Shown piece by piece: positions 1 through 6,787 of a stretch of DNA of 7,916 bases. Every line of letters begins with the position of its first letter. Within the stretch, counting starts at the first letter, position 1. Location: the NCBI GenBank assembly GCA_023255285.1, contig JALRIY010000103.1:1-7916 (forward strand), in the 5' to 3' direction. This stretch comes from Algoriphagus sp. Its GTDB lineage: Bacteria > Bacteroidota > Bacteroidia > Cytophagales > Cyclobacteriaceae. The notes under the pieces were generated by a model, which was given only the letters and a program-made list of their open reading frames with translations, was not told the DNA's origin and ran no database searches. The translations under genes and the position numbers were made by a program.

Positions 1-136
1 TTGCTGATAAATCGTCGACAGACGACATTCCAAAGACCGCAGCTCATTAAAATGAACTTCAAACCTTATTTTTATTTGGTAACTGGTGACAAAGCGGATA
101 ATCAGAAATTAAAAAAACCACATGTTCTTCACCAAA

Positions 137-144
137 TATTTTTG
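137..144 (+). promoter_or_regulatory. Possible -7 promoter box of the symporter gene
   Basis: TATTTTTG matches the Bacteroidota -7 consensus TAnnTTTG and would give a 5' leader of roughly 25 bases before the ATG at 176. No convincing TTTG/TTG -33 element lies about 19 bases upstream, and the region is A/T-rich, so a chance match is quite possible. If it is real, it excludes translation from the upstream in-frame ATG at 122. The rest of positions 1-175 is A/T-rich; the only other structure seen is a small hairpin (TCGTC, loop GACA, GACGA) at 12-25. Confidence 0.25.
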
Positions 145-175
145 TTTATTGCCCTTCAAATTAACCCAAAATCCT

Positions 176-1951
176 ATGAACATTAGCGCCTTAGATTGGG
201 GCATCATTGTTGCCTTTTTTATTATTTCGTTGCTGATTGGTCTGTTTACTGCCAAAAAAGCTGGTAGTTCAGCAAAAGAATTTTTCTTATCGGGGCGCAA
301 CATGCCGTGGTGGCTTCTTGGTGTTTCCATGGTAGCAACTACTTTTTCAGCGGATACGCCTAATTTGGTTACCGATATTGTTCGTAAAAATGGGGTAGCT
401 GGAAATTGGGCATGGTGGGCATTTTTATTGACAGGAATGTTGACTGTATTTGTGTATGCCAAGTTGTGGAGAAGGTCTGAGGCAACCACTGATTTGGAGT
501 TTTACGAAATGCGTTATTCGGGCAAGGGAGCTGCATTTTTGCGTGCATTTCGCGCCATTTATTTGGGGGTGTTTTTCAACGTAGTAATAATGGCCACGGT
601 ATCGCTTGCAGCAATTAAAATTGGGGGAGTCATGCTGGGTTTGTCTCCTTTCCAAACGTTGTTGATTGCTTCTATTGTCACCGTTGTTTATTCTTCTTTA
701 GGGGGATTAAAGGGTGTGCTTTTGACCGATTTTTTTCAATTTTTTATTGCGATGGCAGGTTCTTTTGGGGCGGCTTATTACCTTTTGGATTTACCTGAAA
801 TAGGTTCTTTGCAAAACCTTCTCAGCCACGAGGCGGTGTCGACCAAATTGGATTTCATCCCTGATTTTTCAGATCCAAACGTCTATGTTCCCTTATTTAT
901 TTTGCCTATAGCAATTCAGTGGTGGGCAACTTGGTATCCAGGAGCGGAGCCAGGAGGAGGGGGATATATTGCCCAGCGTATGTTGTCGGCGAAAGACGAG
1001 AAAAATGCAATGGGGGCTACCTTGTTTTTCAATATTGCGCATTATGCTTTGAGACCTTGGCCTTGGATTATCGTTGCACTGGCATCCTTGGTGGTTTTCC
1101 CTACGATTTCAGATTTGCAGGTGGCCTTTCCGAATATCCCAGCAGATAAGTTGGGAGATGATTTGGCTTATCCAGCCATGCTTACTTTTTTACCGAAAGG
1201 GTTGATAGGGATTGTGCTAGCATCCTTGATTGCTGCAGTCATGTCCACGCTTTCCACCCACCTCAACTGGGGATCTAGTTATGTGGTGAATGATTTCTAC
1301 TTGCGATTTGTAAAGCCAAAGGCAAGTGACAAGGAATTGGTCGCAGTAGGAAGGATTTCTACTGTGGTATTGATGGTGTTATCTGCTATTTTGGCCTTGG
1401 CCCTTTCATCTGCCTTGTCTGCTTTTGAAATTTTACTTCAAATAGGAGCAGGTACTGGCTTAATTTTTATTCTCCGATGGTTTTGGTGGAGAATCAATGC
1501 CTACACCGAAATCTCTGCCATGGCCATTTCTTTTGTGGTAGCAATTTTCTTTGAGGTGATTAATCCTAAAGTAGGCTGGGTGGATATTCCTGTAGAAGCT
1601 TCTTACCTCAAGTTGGTGTATTCGGTAGCAATCACTACGGTAGGCTGGTTGCTGGTAACTTTCCTTACCCAGCCCGAGAAAGATGAAATTTTACTTTCTT
1701 TTTATCGAAAAGTACGTCCTGCTTCGCTAGGATGGAGTTCTGTGTTGAATCGCTATCCTGAAGAACAACGAGAGTCAGGAAGTTTGGGTAAGGAGATTGG
1801 GTTGATGCTAGTCGGCACTTTTATGGTCTATGCAGCGTTATTTGCTACTGGGTTTTTCATCTACGGAAAATTAGCTGAAGGAATTATGGCCGCTGCTATT
1901 GCTGTTGCTGGTGGTTTGCTGATTCTATTTTCTTGGAAAAAATTAGGGTAG
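176..1951 (+). CDS. Sodium/solute symporter (SSS family)
   Basis: Inner-membrane secondary transporter of the SSS family (PutP/SGLT-like), expected to couple Na+ entry to solute uptake. The 591-residue product has about 13-15 hydrophobic segments throughout. It starts with a first helix at about residues 6-27 (DWGIIVAFFIISLLIGLFTA), followed by the SSS-typical stretch FFLSGRNMPWWLLGVSMVATTFSADTP at about 36-62. A glycine-rich motif GAEPGGGGYIAQRM sits at 256-269, where better-known members have a Q-R motif in an inter-helix segment, and a long C-terminal part carries extra helices. I chose the ATG at 176 over the in-frame ATG at 122 because the family normally begins a few residues before helix 1, and the extra 18 residues are poorly motif-like. 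The substrate cannot be read from the sequence. Proximity to hydroxyproline genes makes hydroxyproline or proline possible, but the gene is on the opposite strand, converges with gldD, and may serve another pathway. Family call sure; substrate unknown. Confidence 0.9.
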   Translation: MNISALDWGIIVAFFIISLLIGLFTAKKAGSSAKEFFLSGRNMPWWLLGVSMVATTFSADTPNLVTDIVRKNGVAGNWAWWAFLLTGMLTVFVYAKLWRRSEATTDLEFYEMRYSGKGAAFLRAFRAIYLGVFFNVVIMATVSLAAIKIGGVMLGLSPFQTLLIASIVTVVYSSLGGLKGVLLTDFFQFFIAMAGSFGAAYYLLDLPEIGSLQNLLSHEAVSTKLDFIPDFSDPNVYVPLFILPIAIQWWATWYPGAEPGGGGYIAQRMLSAKDEKNAMGATLFFNIAHYALRPWPWIIVALASLVVFPTISDLQVAFPNIPADKLGDDLAYPAMLTFLPKGLIGIVLASLIAAVMSTLSTHLNWGSSYVVNDFYLRFVKPKASDKELVAVGRISTVVLMVLSAILALALSSALSAFEILLQIGAGTGLIFILRWFWWRINAYTEISAMAISFVVAIFFEVINPKVGWVDIPVEASYLKLVYSVAITTVGWLLVTFLTQPEKDEILLSFYRKVRPASLGWSSVLNRYPEEQRESGSLGKEIGLMLVGTFMVYAALFATGFFIYGKLAEGIMAAAIAVAGGLLILFSWKKLG

Positions 1952-1986
1952 GTTCAACGAGTAGCCATTAGTTTGGGGCAGATTAA

Positions 1987-2571
1987 TTAACGCGAAGGGC
2001 TTTTTTTAAAAGTAACTGAGTTGATTAGCTGTGCCAAGTCAAGCTTGATGTATTCAATGACAGGGGCTAAGGAATCGTTTTTAAGAGCAGTATTGAAGTA
2101 CAAGGCTCCTCTTAGAAAATGATTGGTGGAGTCCGTTACAAAAAATTGAAACTGGGTAGGCACTTCTCCCGTGAGTTCGGCCACTACCGCAGAATAGCCA
2201 TTTGGAGTAAGTAATACTACTTCTTCGATCCCATAAGCCTTGATTTGGTGCTTGGCGGTCAGGTTAAATGCATCGTTAGAAAGGACTTGAAAATCCGTGT
2301 TTTGGTCGATTTTTTTGTAAGTGAGGTGGACTTTAGCTCCCAATTCTTTATAGTTCAGATTGATCCAATCTCTTTCCAATAGGTTGAAGGAATCGGCTTC
2401 TACTTGACTTTGGGTAGAAAAATCAAACTGATAAGGATGGCCTTCCTCCAAACGGTTGTACTCGTGTCGAGGGAGGTCGATGCGGTTGTATCCCGGAGGC
2501 TTTGGGAGCCAGTTGGTTTCACAGGCAAAAGAAATTAGGACAAGAAAAGCAAAAGGGAAGAATCGCTTCAT
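1987..2571 (-). CDS. gldD: Gliding motility lipoprotein GldD
   Basis: Predicted lipoprotein of the Bacteroidota gliding machinery. GldD is required for gliding in Flavobacterium johnsoniae, though its exact role is not settled. The 194-residue length fits the family. A lipoprotein signal peptide is clear: MKRF, a hydrophobic stretch, then a lipobox LISFAC with the acylated cysteine at residue 17. Soon after comes the GldD-like block LPKPPGYNRIDLP (about 22-34). Near the C-terminus lies the conserved-looking stretch FFVTDSTNHFLRGALYFNTA, followed by DSLAPVIEYIKLDL. The gene follows the dehydrogenase gene after 84 bp on the same strand, so read-through is possible, but its function is unrelated. 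In F. johnsoniae, as I recall, gldD lies near gldE, ssb and mutY; none of these is present here. Its 3' end faces the symporter's stop codon across 35 bp with no clear terminator hairpin. Assignment rests on remembered family motifs, not an alignment. Confidence 0.88.
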   Translation of the reverse strand: MKRFFPFAFLVLISFACETNWLPKPPGYNRIDLPRHEYNRLEEGHPYQFDFSTQSQVEADSFNLLERDWINLNYKELGAKVHLTYKKIDQNTDFQVLSNDAFNLTAKHQIKAYGIEEVVLLTPNGYSAVVAELTGEVPTQFQFFVTDSTNHFLRGALYFNTALKNDSLAPVIEYIKLDLAQLINSVTFKKSPSR

Positions 2572-2596
2572 GCCTTAAAAGTAGGTTTTGTAGCTG

Positions 2597-2621
2597 AATT
2601 CCTTTCCATTTGAAGGGAATT
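2597..2621. other. Hairpin between the dehydrogenase and gldD
   Basis: AATTCCTTT (2597-2605) and AAGGGAATT (2613-2621) form a 9-bp stem with one T/G position and a 7-base loop. It lies in the 84-bp gap after the dehydrogenase stop. On the minus strand it is not followed by a T-run, so it does not look like a classical intrinsic terminator; it could be a processing or weak termination site. The rest of the gap shows nothing recognisable. Confidence 0.4.
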
Positions 2622-2655
2622 TTCCATAAAGTCCTTGTTTAGGGTAAGGTACCAA

Positions 2656-3903
2656 TTAGGCATACCTCCCTACCTCAAATCCCTTAATTTCCATGGAAGT
2701 GTCTTTTTGTTGGTGGAGTTCCGCCAAAATTTTACCGGTTCCCGGAGCGAGAGATATCCCCATCATGGAGTGCCCAGTGCCTACGAGTACATTGGAATAG
2801 TTGGGTGCAAACCCGATGTAGGGAAGTCCATCTGGGGAGCAGGGACGTAGTCCTTTCCAAATCTGTCCGTCTTCAGGAAAAGAAGATACAAAGTCAGGAT
2901 AGTAGCGATTGATGGCTTCAAAAATACCCTTTACCCGATTTTTATTGATGGACTGATTGGTGCCTGCTATTTCCATGGTTCCTCCAAATCGGATTGTATC
3001 TCCGTAGGGGCTTACTGCTACTTTTTGTTCGGTGAGGATGGTGGCCTGTTGGATTTCAGGCCTATTTTTTTGAATGAAAGAATAGCCTTTTCCACCCATC
3101 ATTGGAAGGGAGAATTGGAGCATGCGCGCGAGTTCTCCTGACCAGGATCCACCACAAAGCAGAATTTTTGCACAGTCGATTTTTCCCTTATCCGTAAGGA
3201 CCGCCTGCACGGTACTTCCTACCTTTTCAAAACCGAGTACTTGGGTTTCGGTAAGGAATTTTACTCCTTTCTTTTCCAAATAGCCCTTCAAAAAGCTATA
3301 TAAAGCTCCTGGATCCAAATGGGCGTCCCCAGGAAAAAGAACGGCGCCACGCGCCTTCAACTGTAGGTTGGGCTCTACCTGCTTGAGATCTTCTGAGGTA
3401 AGAATCTCTGCATCAAGCCCGTATTTTCGTGCTAAATGAGCAAATTCCACCTCCTCTTTCTCCATGGATTCGGTTTGATAGGCCATCATCAAGCCTTTTT
3501 CTACTAGGGCGATGGCCGATTCAGGGTGCTCCTGACGAAACTCCTGGTAGAGCGCCTTGCTGAGTAGGCTGATGTTTTTGAGGTAAGGAATAGCCTTATT
3601 GACCTGGCTAGGTGTAGCAGCCTTGAAGAAGAGTAGGCACCATTGGGCCAATTTGAAATCCAGACGAGGGTGGATGTAGAAAGGGCTTTTGGAAGAAAAC
3701 ATCCAGGAGATGCCTTTGGTGATCATACCTGGAGCCGCTAAGGGGATGATGTGGCTCGGTACAATCATGCCTGCATTGCCAGTGGAACAGTTGTCCCTTA
3801 AGTCTGTGCGATCAATTAAAGTCACTTCAATGCCTTCCTTTTGTAGGAAGTAGGCAGTAAATAAGCCGACGATTCCACCGCCGATTACAAGGGTTGGTTT
3901 CAT
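2656..3903 (-). CDS. FAD-dependent cis-4-hydroxy-D-proline dehydrogenase (DadA-like)
   Basis: Flavoenzyme of the DAO/DadA superfamily, predicted to oxidise cis-4-hydroxy-D-proline to 1-pyrroline-4-hydroxy-2-carboxylate, probably passing electrons to the respiratory chain at the membrane. The 415-residue product begins with a dinucleotide-binding fold (LVIGGGIVGLFTAYFLQ; GGGIVG at 8-13) and ends with the DAO-type block GLRPCSPDGLPYIG (351-364) followed by GTGHSMMG (375-382), which closes the FAD site. The length suits single-subunit DadA or HypO-type enzymes. The reading frame stays open another 49 codons upstream, but that part translates palindromic repeats into low-complexity K/R/N-rich sequence. 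The ATG at 3903, three residues before the FAD motif, is clearly the start. The substrate is inferred from the epimerase, deaminase and semialdehyde dehydrogenase genes upstream; alone it could be any D-amino-acid dehydrogenase. The hypO name is used for this role in Sinorhizobium. It is separated from the epimerase gene by a 236-bp repeat array. Confidence 0.85.
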   Translation of the reverse strand: MKPTLVIGGGIVGLFTAYFLQKEGIEVTLIDRTDLRDNCSTGNAGMIVPSHIIPLAAPGMITKGISWMFSSKSPFYIHPRLDFKLAQWCLLFFKAATPSQVNKAIPYLKNISLLSKALYQEFRQEHPESAIALVEKGLMMAYQTESMEKEEVEFAHLARKYGLDAEILTSEDLKQVEPNLQLKARGAVLFPGDAHLDPGALYSFLKGYLEKKGVKFLTETQVLGFEKVGSTVQAVLTDKGKIDCAKILLCGGSWSGELARMLQFSLPMMGGKGYSFIQKNRPEIQQATILTEQKVAVSPYGDTIRFGGTMEIAGTNQSINKNRVKGIFEAINRYYPDFVSSFPEDGQIWKGLRPCSPDGLPYIGFAPNYSNVLVGTGHSMMGISLAPGTGKILAELHQQKDTSMEIKGFEVGRYA

Positions 3904-3916
3904 TACAGAAGTTTTT

Positions 3917-4138
3917 AAACCTTTGAGGTCTTCTAGACCTCGAAGGTTTTGATTTATCCTTTCAGGATTTGGATTATCCCTTGCGGTCTTCGAGACCTCG
4001 AAGGATTGAAATTTTCGTTTATTAAACCTTCGAGCTTTTATAAATCTCAAAGGTTAGATTATCCTTTGAGGTATTGTAAACCTCGAAGGATTAGATTTGG
4101 TTTTTACAAACCTTCGAGGTCAAATAAGACCTCAAAGG
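3917..4138. repeat. Array of five palindromic repeat units
   Basis: The 236-bp gap between the epimerase stop and the dehydrogenase start is almost wholly occupied by five imperfect palindromes of about 28-33 bp. Unit A is 3917-3949: AAACCTTTGAGGTCT, loop TCT, AGACCTCGAAGGTTT. Unit B is 3976-4006, with a degenerate left arm. Unit C is 4025-4055, with short arms and a long loop. Unit D is 4061-4091. Unit E is 4111-4138: CCTTCGAGGTC, loop AAATAA, GACCTCAAAGG. A degenerate half-unit (ATCCT, TTC, AGGAT) sits at 3956-3968. Arms share the core CCTTYGAGG or its complement. A short TTAGATT follows units C, D and E (4054, 4091, 4140); the last overlaps the epimerase stop. In transcribed RNA each unit would fold into a strong hairpin. 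No other copy occurs in this window. It resembles REP-like intergenic palindromes in layout, but I do not recognise a named family. Confidence 0.85.
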
Positions 4139-4139
4139 G

Positions 4140-5144
4140 TTAGATTACTTGGAATCCATGTACGTAAGGATCGTCCTCATCTAGGATGATCGTGTTGTAG
4201 CCATAGACTTTTGCCCAGCCTTCAATGCTAGGGACGATGGCGGGTTTATCTCCTATCGTAGTTTCTTCTTCGATGCGTCCGATAAACTTGGAGCCGATAA
4301 AGCTTTCGTGGATAAACTCGTCTCCAGGCTTGAGCCATCCTTTGGCATACCATTGGGCCATCCGTGCTGAGGTGCCTGTTCCACAAGGCGAGCGGTCAAT
4401 GGCCTTGTCTCCGTAGAATACGGCATTGCGTGCAGTGCTGCTTGGGTTGAGGGTTTTTCCAGTCCATAGGATATGGGAGAGGCCTCTAATCTGGTCGTGC
4501 TCGGGATGTACAAAGTCGTAGTGCTCGTTCATTTTTTGGCGAAGATTTCGAGCCATGGAGATGAGCTGTTCCGCTTTGAAGTGCTCAATTCCAGGGAAAT
4601 TTTCCTGTGGATCGACAATGCAGTAGAAGTTGCCCCCATAGGCCACATCGACGGTAAGCTTGCCCAACTCCTCTGTTTGTATCTCAAGGCCTTCTGCAGC
4701 TAAAAAACTTTTTACATTGGTTAGCTTGACCGATTTCACCTTTTTTCCCTCTTGACGGTACTCCACCAAGACCAATCCTGCGGGAGCTTCCATACGCAAA
4801 AATCCAGGGGTTTTTGGGTGAATCAACCCCTCTTCGATCGCAATGGTAATCGTACCAATGGTACCGTGCCCGCACATGGGGAGGCAACCCGAAGTTTCGA
4901 TGAAAAGCACCGAAAAGTCATTTTCTGGATTGTGTGGAGGAAATAGCATGGAGCCCGACATCATGTCATGACCACGAGGTTCAAACATGAGCCCGGTTCG
5001 AATCCAATCCAGGTGATCTAGAAAATATTGACGTTTTTCAAGCATATTATTGCCTTTTAAAAAGGGAACTCCACCGGAAACTACCCGTACGGGATTTCCA
5101 CAGGTGTGGGCGTCGATGCAGGAAAAGGTGTGACGTGAAGGCAT
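4140..5144 (-). CDS. 4-hydroxyproline 2-epimerase (proline racemase family)
   Basis: Cofactor-independent cytosolic epimerase predicted to interconvert trans-4-hydroxy-L-proline and cis-4-hydroxy-D-proline, the first step of the pathway. The 334-residue length is normal for the family. Both catalytic cysteines are present: Cys91 in PMCGHGTIG and Cys254 in DRSPCGTGTSARMA, with Asp250 just before the latter. Two cysteines argue for a racemase/epimerase and against the related trans-3-hydroxy-L-proline dehydratases, in which one cysteine is replaced. The CGHGTIG form of the first motif, rather than the CGHNSIA of true proline racemases, favours hydroxyproline as substrate. The N-terminal block FSCIDAHTCGNPVRVVSGG is also typical. 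The start at 5144 sits directly before this block and follows an A-rich leader. Names such as hypRE, hypF or lhpA are used for this role in other bacteria. The stop codon lies 1 base from the palindromic repeat array. Substrate preference is inferred from motifs plus context. Confidence 0.92.
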   Translation of the reverse strand: MPSRHTFSCIDAHTCGNPVRVVSGGVPFLKGNNMLEKRQYFLDHLDWIRTGLMFEPRGHDMMSGSMLFPPHNPENDFSVLFIETSGCLPMCGHGTIGTITIAIEEGLIHPKTPGFLRMEAPAGLVLVEYRQEGKKVKSVKLTNVKSFLAAEGLEIQTEELGKLTVDVAYGGNFYCIVDPQENFPGIEHFKAEQLISMARNLRQKMNEHYDFVHPEHDQIRGLSHILWTGKTLNPSSTARNAVFYGDKAIDRSPCGTGTSARMAQWYAKGWLKPGDEFIHESFIGSKFIGRIEEETTIGDKPAIVPSIEGWAKVYGYNTIILDEDDPYVHGFQVI

Positions 5145-5190
5145 TTTTTGCGGGGTGTAGACTGTTTAAATAAAATACTGTGGAACTAGG

Positions 5191-5306
5191 GTAGAAATAT
5201 ACTTCGCTTCGCTTAGTAAAATAAGTTGAAATAGAAATTGGAGTTTTTTATCTCACCGAGCTAGCCTACCTGTCCGCCGTGACGGATAGGCCTGGTTTAT
5301 TTCTAC
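5191..5306 (+). repeat. MITE-like dispersed element, copy 1
   Basis: A 116-bp element in the 174-bp gap between the aldehyde dehydrogenase and epimerase genes. It is bounded by a perfect 9-bp inverted repeat (GTAGAAATA at 5191-5199, TATTTCTAC at 5298-5306). It carries the core 5191-5231, which contains ACTTCGCTTCGCTTAG, and an imperfect GC-rich hairpin at 5264-5291 (GCCTACCTGTCCG against GACGGATAGGC, with a few mismatches). The core is 35/41 identical to the minus-strand core of copy 2 at 6846-6886. No ORF is inside. It may be a non-autonomous mobile element or a composite of small intergenic repeats. Target-site duplications are not obvious. Confidence 0.6.
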
Positions 5307-5318
5307 TTTATTTTTATT

Positions 5319-6767
5319 CTATTCCATAGTTATCCTCCCATTTACTGTTCTCCAAATACCCAGTGGATTTCCATCCTTAAGTGCGTTGGGAAGTAGGTCT
5401 TGTGGCATGTCTTGGAAAGCAATTGGACGGGTAAATCGTTTTATAGCATTGGCTCCCACAGAGGTACTGTTGGGGGCAGTCGTAGCCGGAAAAGGTCCAC
5501 CGTGTTGCATGGCATTGCCTACTTCCACACCAGTAGGCGCACCTTTAAAGAGGAGACGCCCACATTTTTCTTCAAGCAAGTTTAGAAGAGGGACTTGTGC
5601 CTCCAATTCGTCGGCCTCTGCCCATACCGTTATGGTCAATTGGCCTTGAAGCTGCCTGGCTACTTCCGATAAATCTTCCATTTCTTGGTAAACGACCATT
5701 AGTGCAAAGGAACCAAATACTTCCTGTTGAAATTGGTTGTCTTTCAGCCAATCGGAAACCTGAATCTCTGCCAAAGCCGCACTTCCATTCAAGAGGTGCT
5801 TGGGCGCTGCTACTTTTATCCAACGTAGTTCCCCCCTAGTTTCCAAGTTTTGAATGGAATCGTGAAAGGACTTTGCTATTCCAGGATGAAGCATCGGGGC
5901 GGCTGGAATACCTTTTAATTCTTCAATCAAATGAGTTTCGAATGTCTTGGCTTGACTAGCAGGAACAAATATCAAACCGGGGTTGGTGCAAAACTGTCCT
6001 ACACCCAAGGTGAGTGATCCCACAAATACCTTTGCTAGCGACTCTATTTCCTTGGCAAGTTTGTTAGGAAAACAGAAGATTGGATTGACCGATCCCATTT
6101 CAGCATACACGGGGATGGGTTCCTCTCGTTGGTTAGCCAATTTGAATAGAGCCATCCCTCCGGCATGAGAACCCGTAAAGGCTACTGCTTTAGCTAACGC
6201 ATGCTGTACCAGTGCTTGTCCTTCAGCAATACCACCTTCCACATGGGTAAATAGTCCAGTAGGAAGGTTAGTGGCGGCAAGGGCTTGGTGGATGCACTCG
6301 GCTACTTTTCGTGAGGTCTCTGGATGTGCAGGATGTGCCTTGTAGATCACTGGACAACCTGCCGCCAAGGCAGAAATGGTGTCCCCTCCTGCCGTAGAAA
6401 ATGCCAAGGGAAAATTGCTTGCCCCGAAGACCACTACAGGACCTAATGGAGTTAAAAATCGGCGAATATCTGCTCTTGGAAGTGGGCTTCTATCCGGCAG
6501 GGCGGGGTCGATGGTGGCCTCTACCCATGATCCTTCCTTGACCAAGTTTGCAAACAGGCGAATTTGCCCGGTAGTTCTACCCAGCTCACCATTTATTCGC
6601 CCCTCAGGAAGGTTGGATTCCCGAACGGCTAGGGGAACGATAGATTCGCGATTGGATTCCAAAATTTCGGCTAGGGTATCCAAAAAATGCCCTTTTTCCT
6701 TGCCAGACAGATTTTTATAATCTAGAAAAGCAGTTTGGGCTGCTTGAAAGATGGAATCGATATTCAT
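5319..6767 (-). CDS. 2-oxoglutarate semialdehyde dehydrogenase
   Basis: NAD(P)+-dependent aldehyde dehydrogenase predicted to oxidise 2-oxoglutarate semialdehyde (2,5-dioxopentanoate) to 2-oxoglutarate, the last step of hydroxyproline breakdown. The 482-residue protein shows the standard ALDH order: cofactor-binding domain with GASNFPLAFS (Asn118, oxyanion hole), YKAHP (Lys143) and FTGS (197-200), then the general base Glu223 in YAEMGSVNP, then the nucleophile Cys260 in GQFCTNPGL. The GQFCTNPG and AEMGSVNP forms are those of the type III semialdehyde dehydrogenases found in hydroxyproline and sugar-acid pathways, not of betaine-aldehyde or proline P5C enzymes. It is somewhat shorter than many type III members (about 520 residues, from memory) but no motif is missing. 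The ATG at 6767 opens a normal N-terminus. It lies between the deaminase and epimerase genes, and both flanking gaps carry a copy of the same dispersed element. In Sinorhizobium the equivalent is called hypH. Confidence 0.9.
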   Translation of the reverse strand: MNIDSIFQAAQTAFLDYKNLSGKEKGHFLDTLAEILESNRESIVPLAVRESNLPEGRINGELGRTTGQIRLFANLVKEGSWVEATIDPALPDRSPLPRADIRRFLTPLGPVVVFGASNFPLAFSTAGGDTISALAAGCPVIYKAHPAHPETSRKVAECIHQALAATNLPTGLFTHVEGGIAEGQALVQHALAKAVAFTGSHAGGMALFKLANQREEPIPVYAEMGSVNPIFCFPNKLAKEIESLAKVFVGSLTLGVGQFCTNPGLIFVPASQAKTFETHLIEELKGIPAAPMLHPGIAKSFHDSIQNLETRGELRWIKVAAPKHLLNGSAALAEIQVSDWLKDNQFQQEVFGSFALMVVYQEMEDLSEVARQLQGQLTITVWAEADELEAQVPLLNLLEEKCGRLLFKGAPTGVEVGNAMQHGGPFPATTAPNSTSVGANAIKRFTRPIAFQDMPQDLLPNALKDGNPLGIWRTVNGRITME

Positions 6768-6787
6768 GAGTGATAAGTTGTTTATTT

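Noticed and set aside
122..175. Alternative upstream start of the symporter
   Set aside because: The extra 18 residues are not typical of SSS proteins, and a possible -7 box at 137-144 overlaps them; the ATG at 176 gives the normal N-terminus.
1..186. 61-codon plus-strand frame opening with TTG at the window edge
   Set aside because: It overlaps the symporter start in another frame, has no recognisable motif, and may be an edge artefact.
1952..2007. Intrinsic terminator between the convergent symporter and gldD genes
   Set aside because: There is a T7 run at 2001-2007 inside the end of gldD, but no convincing GC-rich stem directly before it.
3904..4050. 49-codon N-terminal extension of the dehydrogenase reading frame
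   Set aside because: It translates palindromic repeats, gives K/R/N-rich sequence with no family match, and the FAD motif begins seven residues after the ATG at 3903.
3917..4138. CRISPR array
   Set aside because: The units are near-perfect palindromes in both orientations with irregular short A/T-rich connectors in place of uniform spacers, and no cas gene is nearby.
3949..4143. Plus-strand open frame of 64 codons inside the repeat array
   Set aside because: It is produced by the repeat units themselves and shows no protein-like features or recognisable motif.
6376..6720. 114-codon plus-strand frame opposite the aldehyde dehydrogenase
   Set aside because: It lies wholly within the strongly supported dehydrogenase gene and has no motif; it is an antisense shadow.
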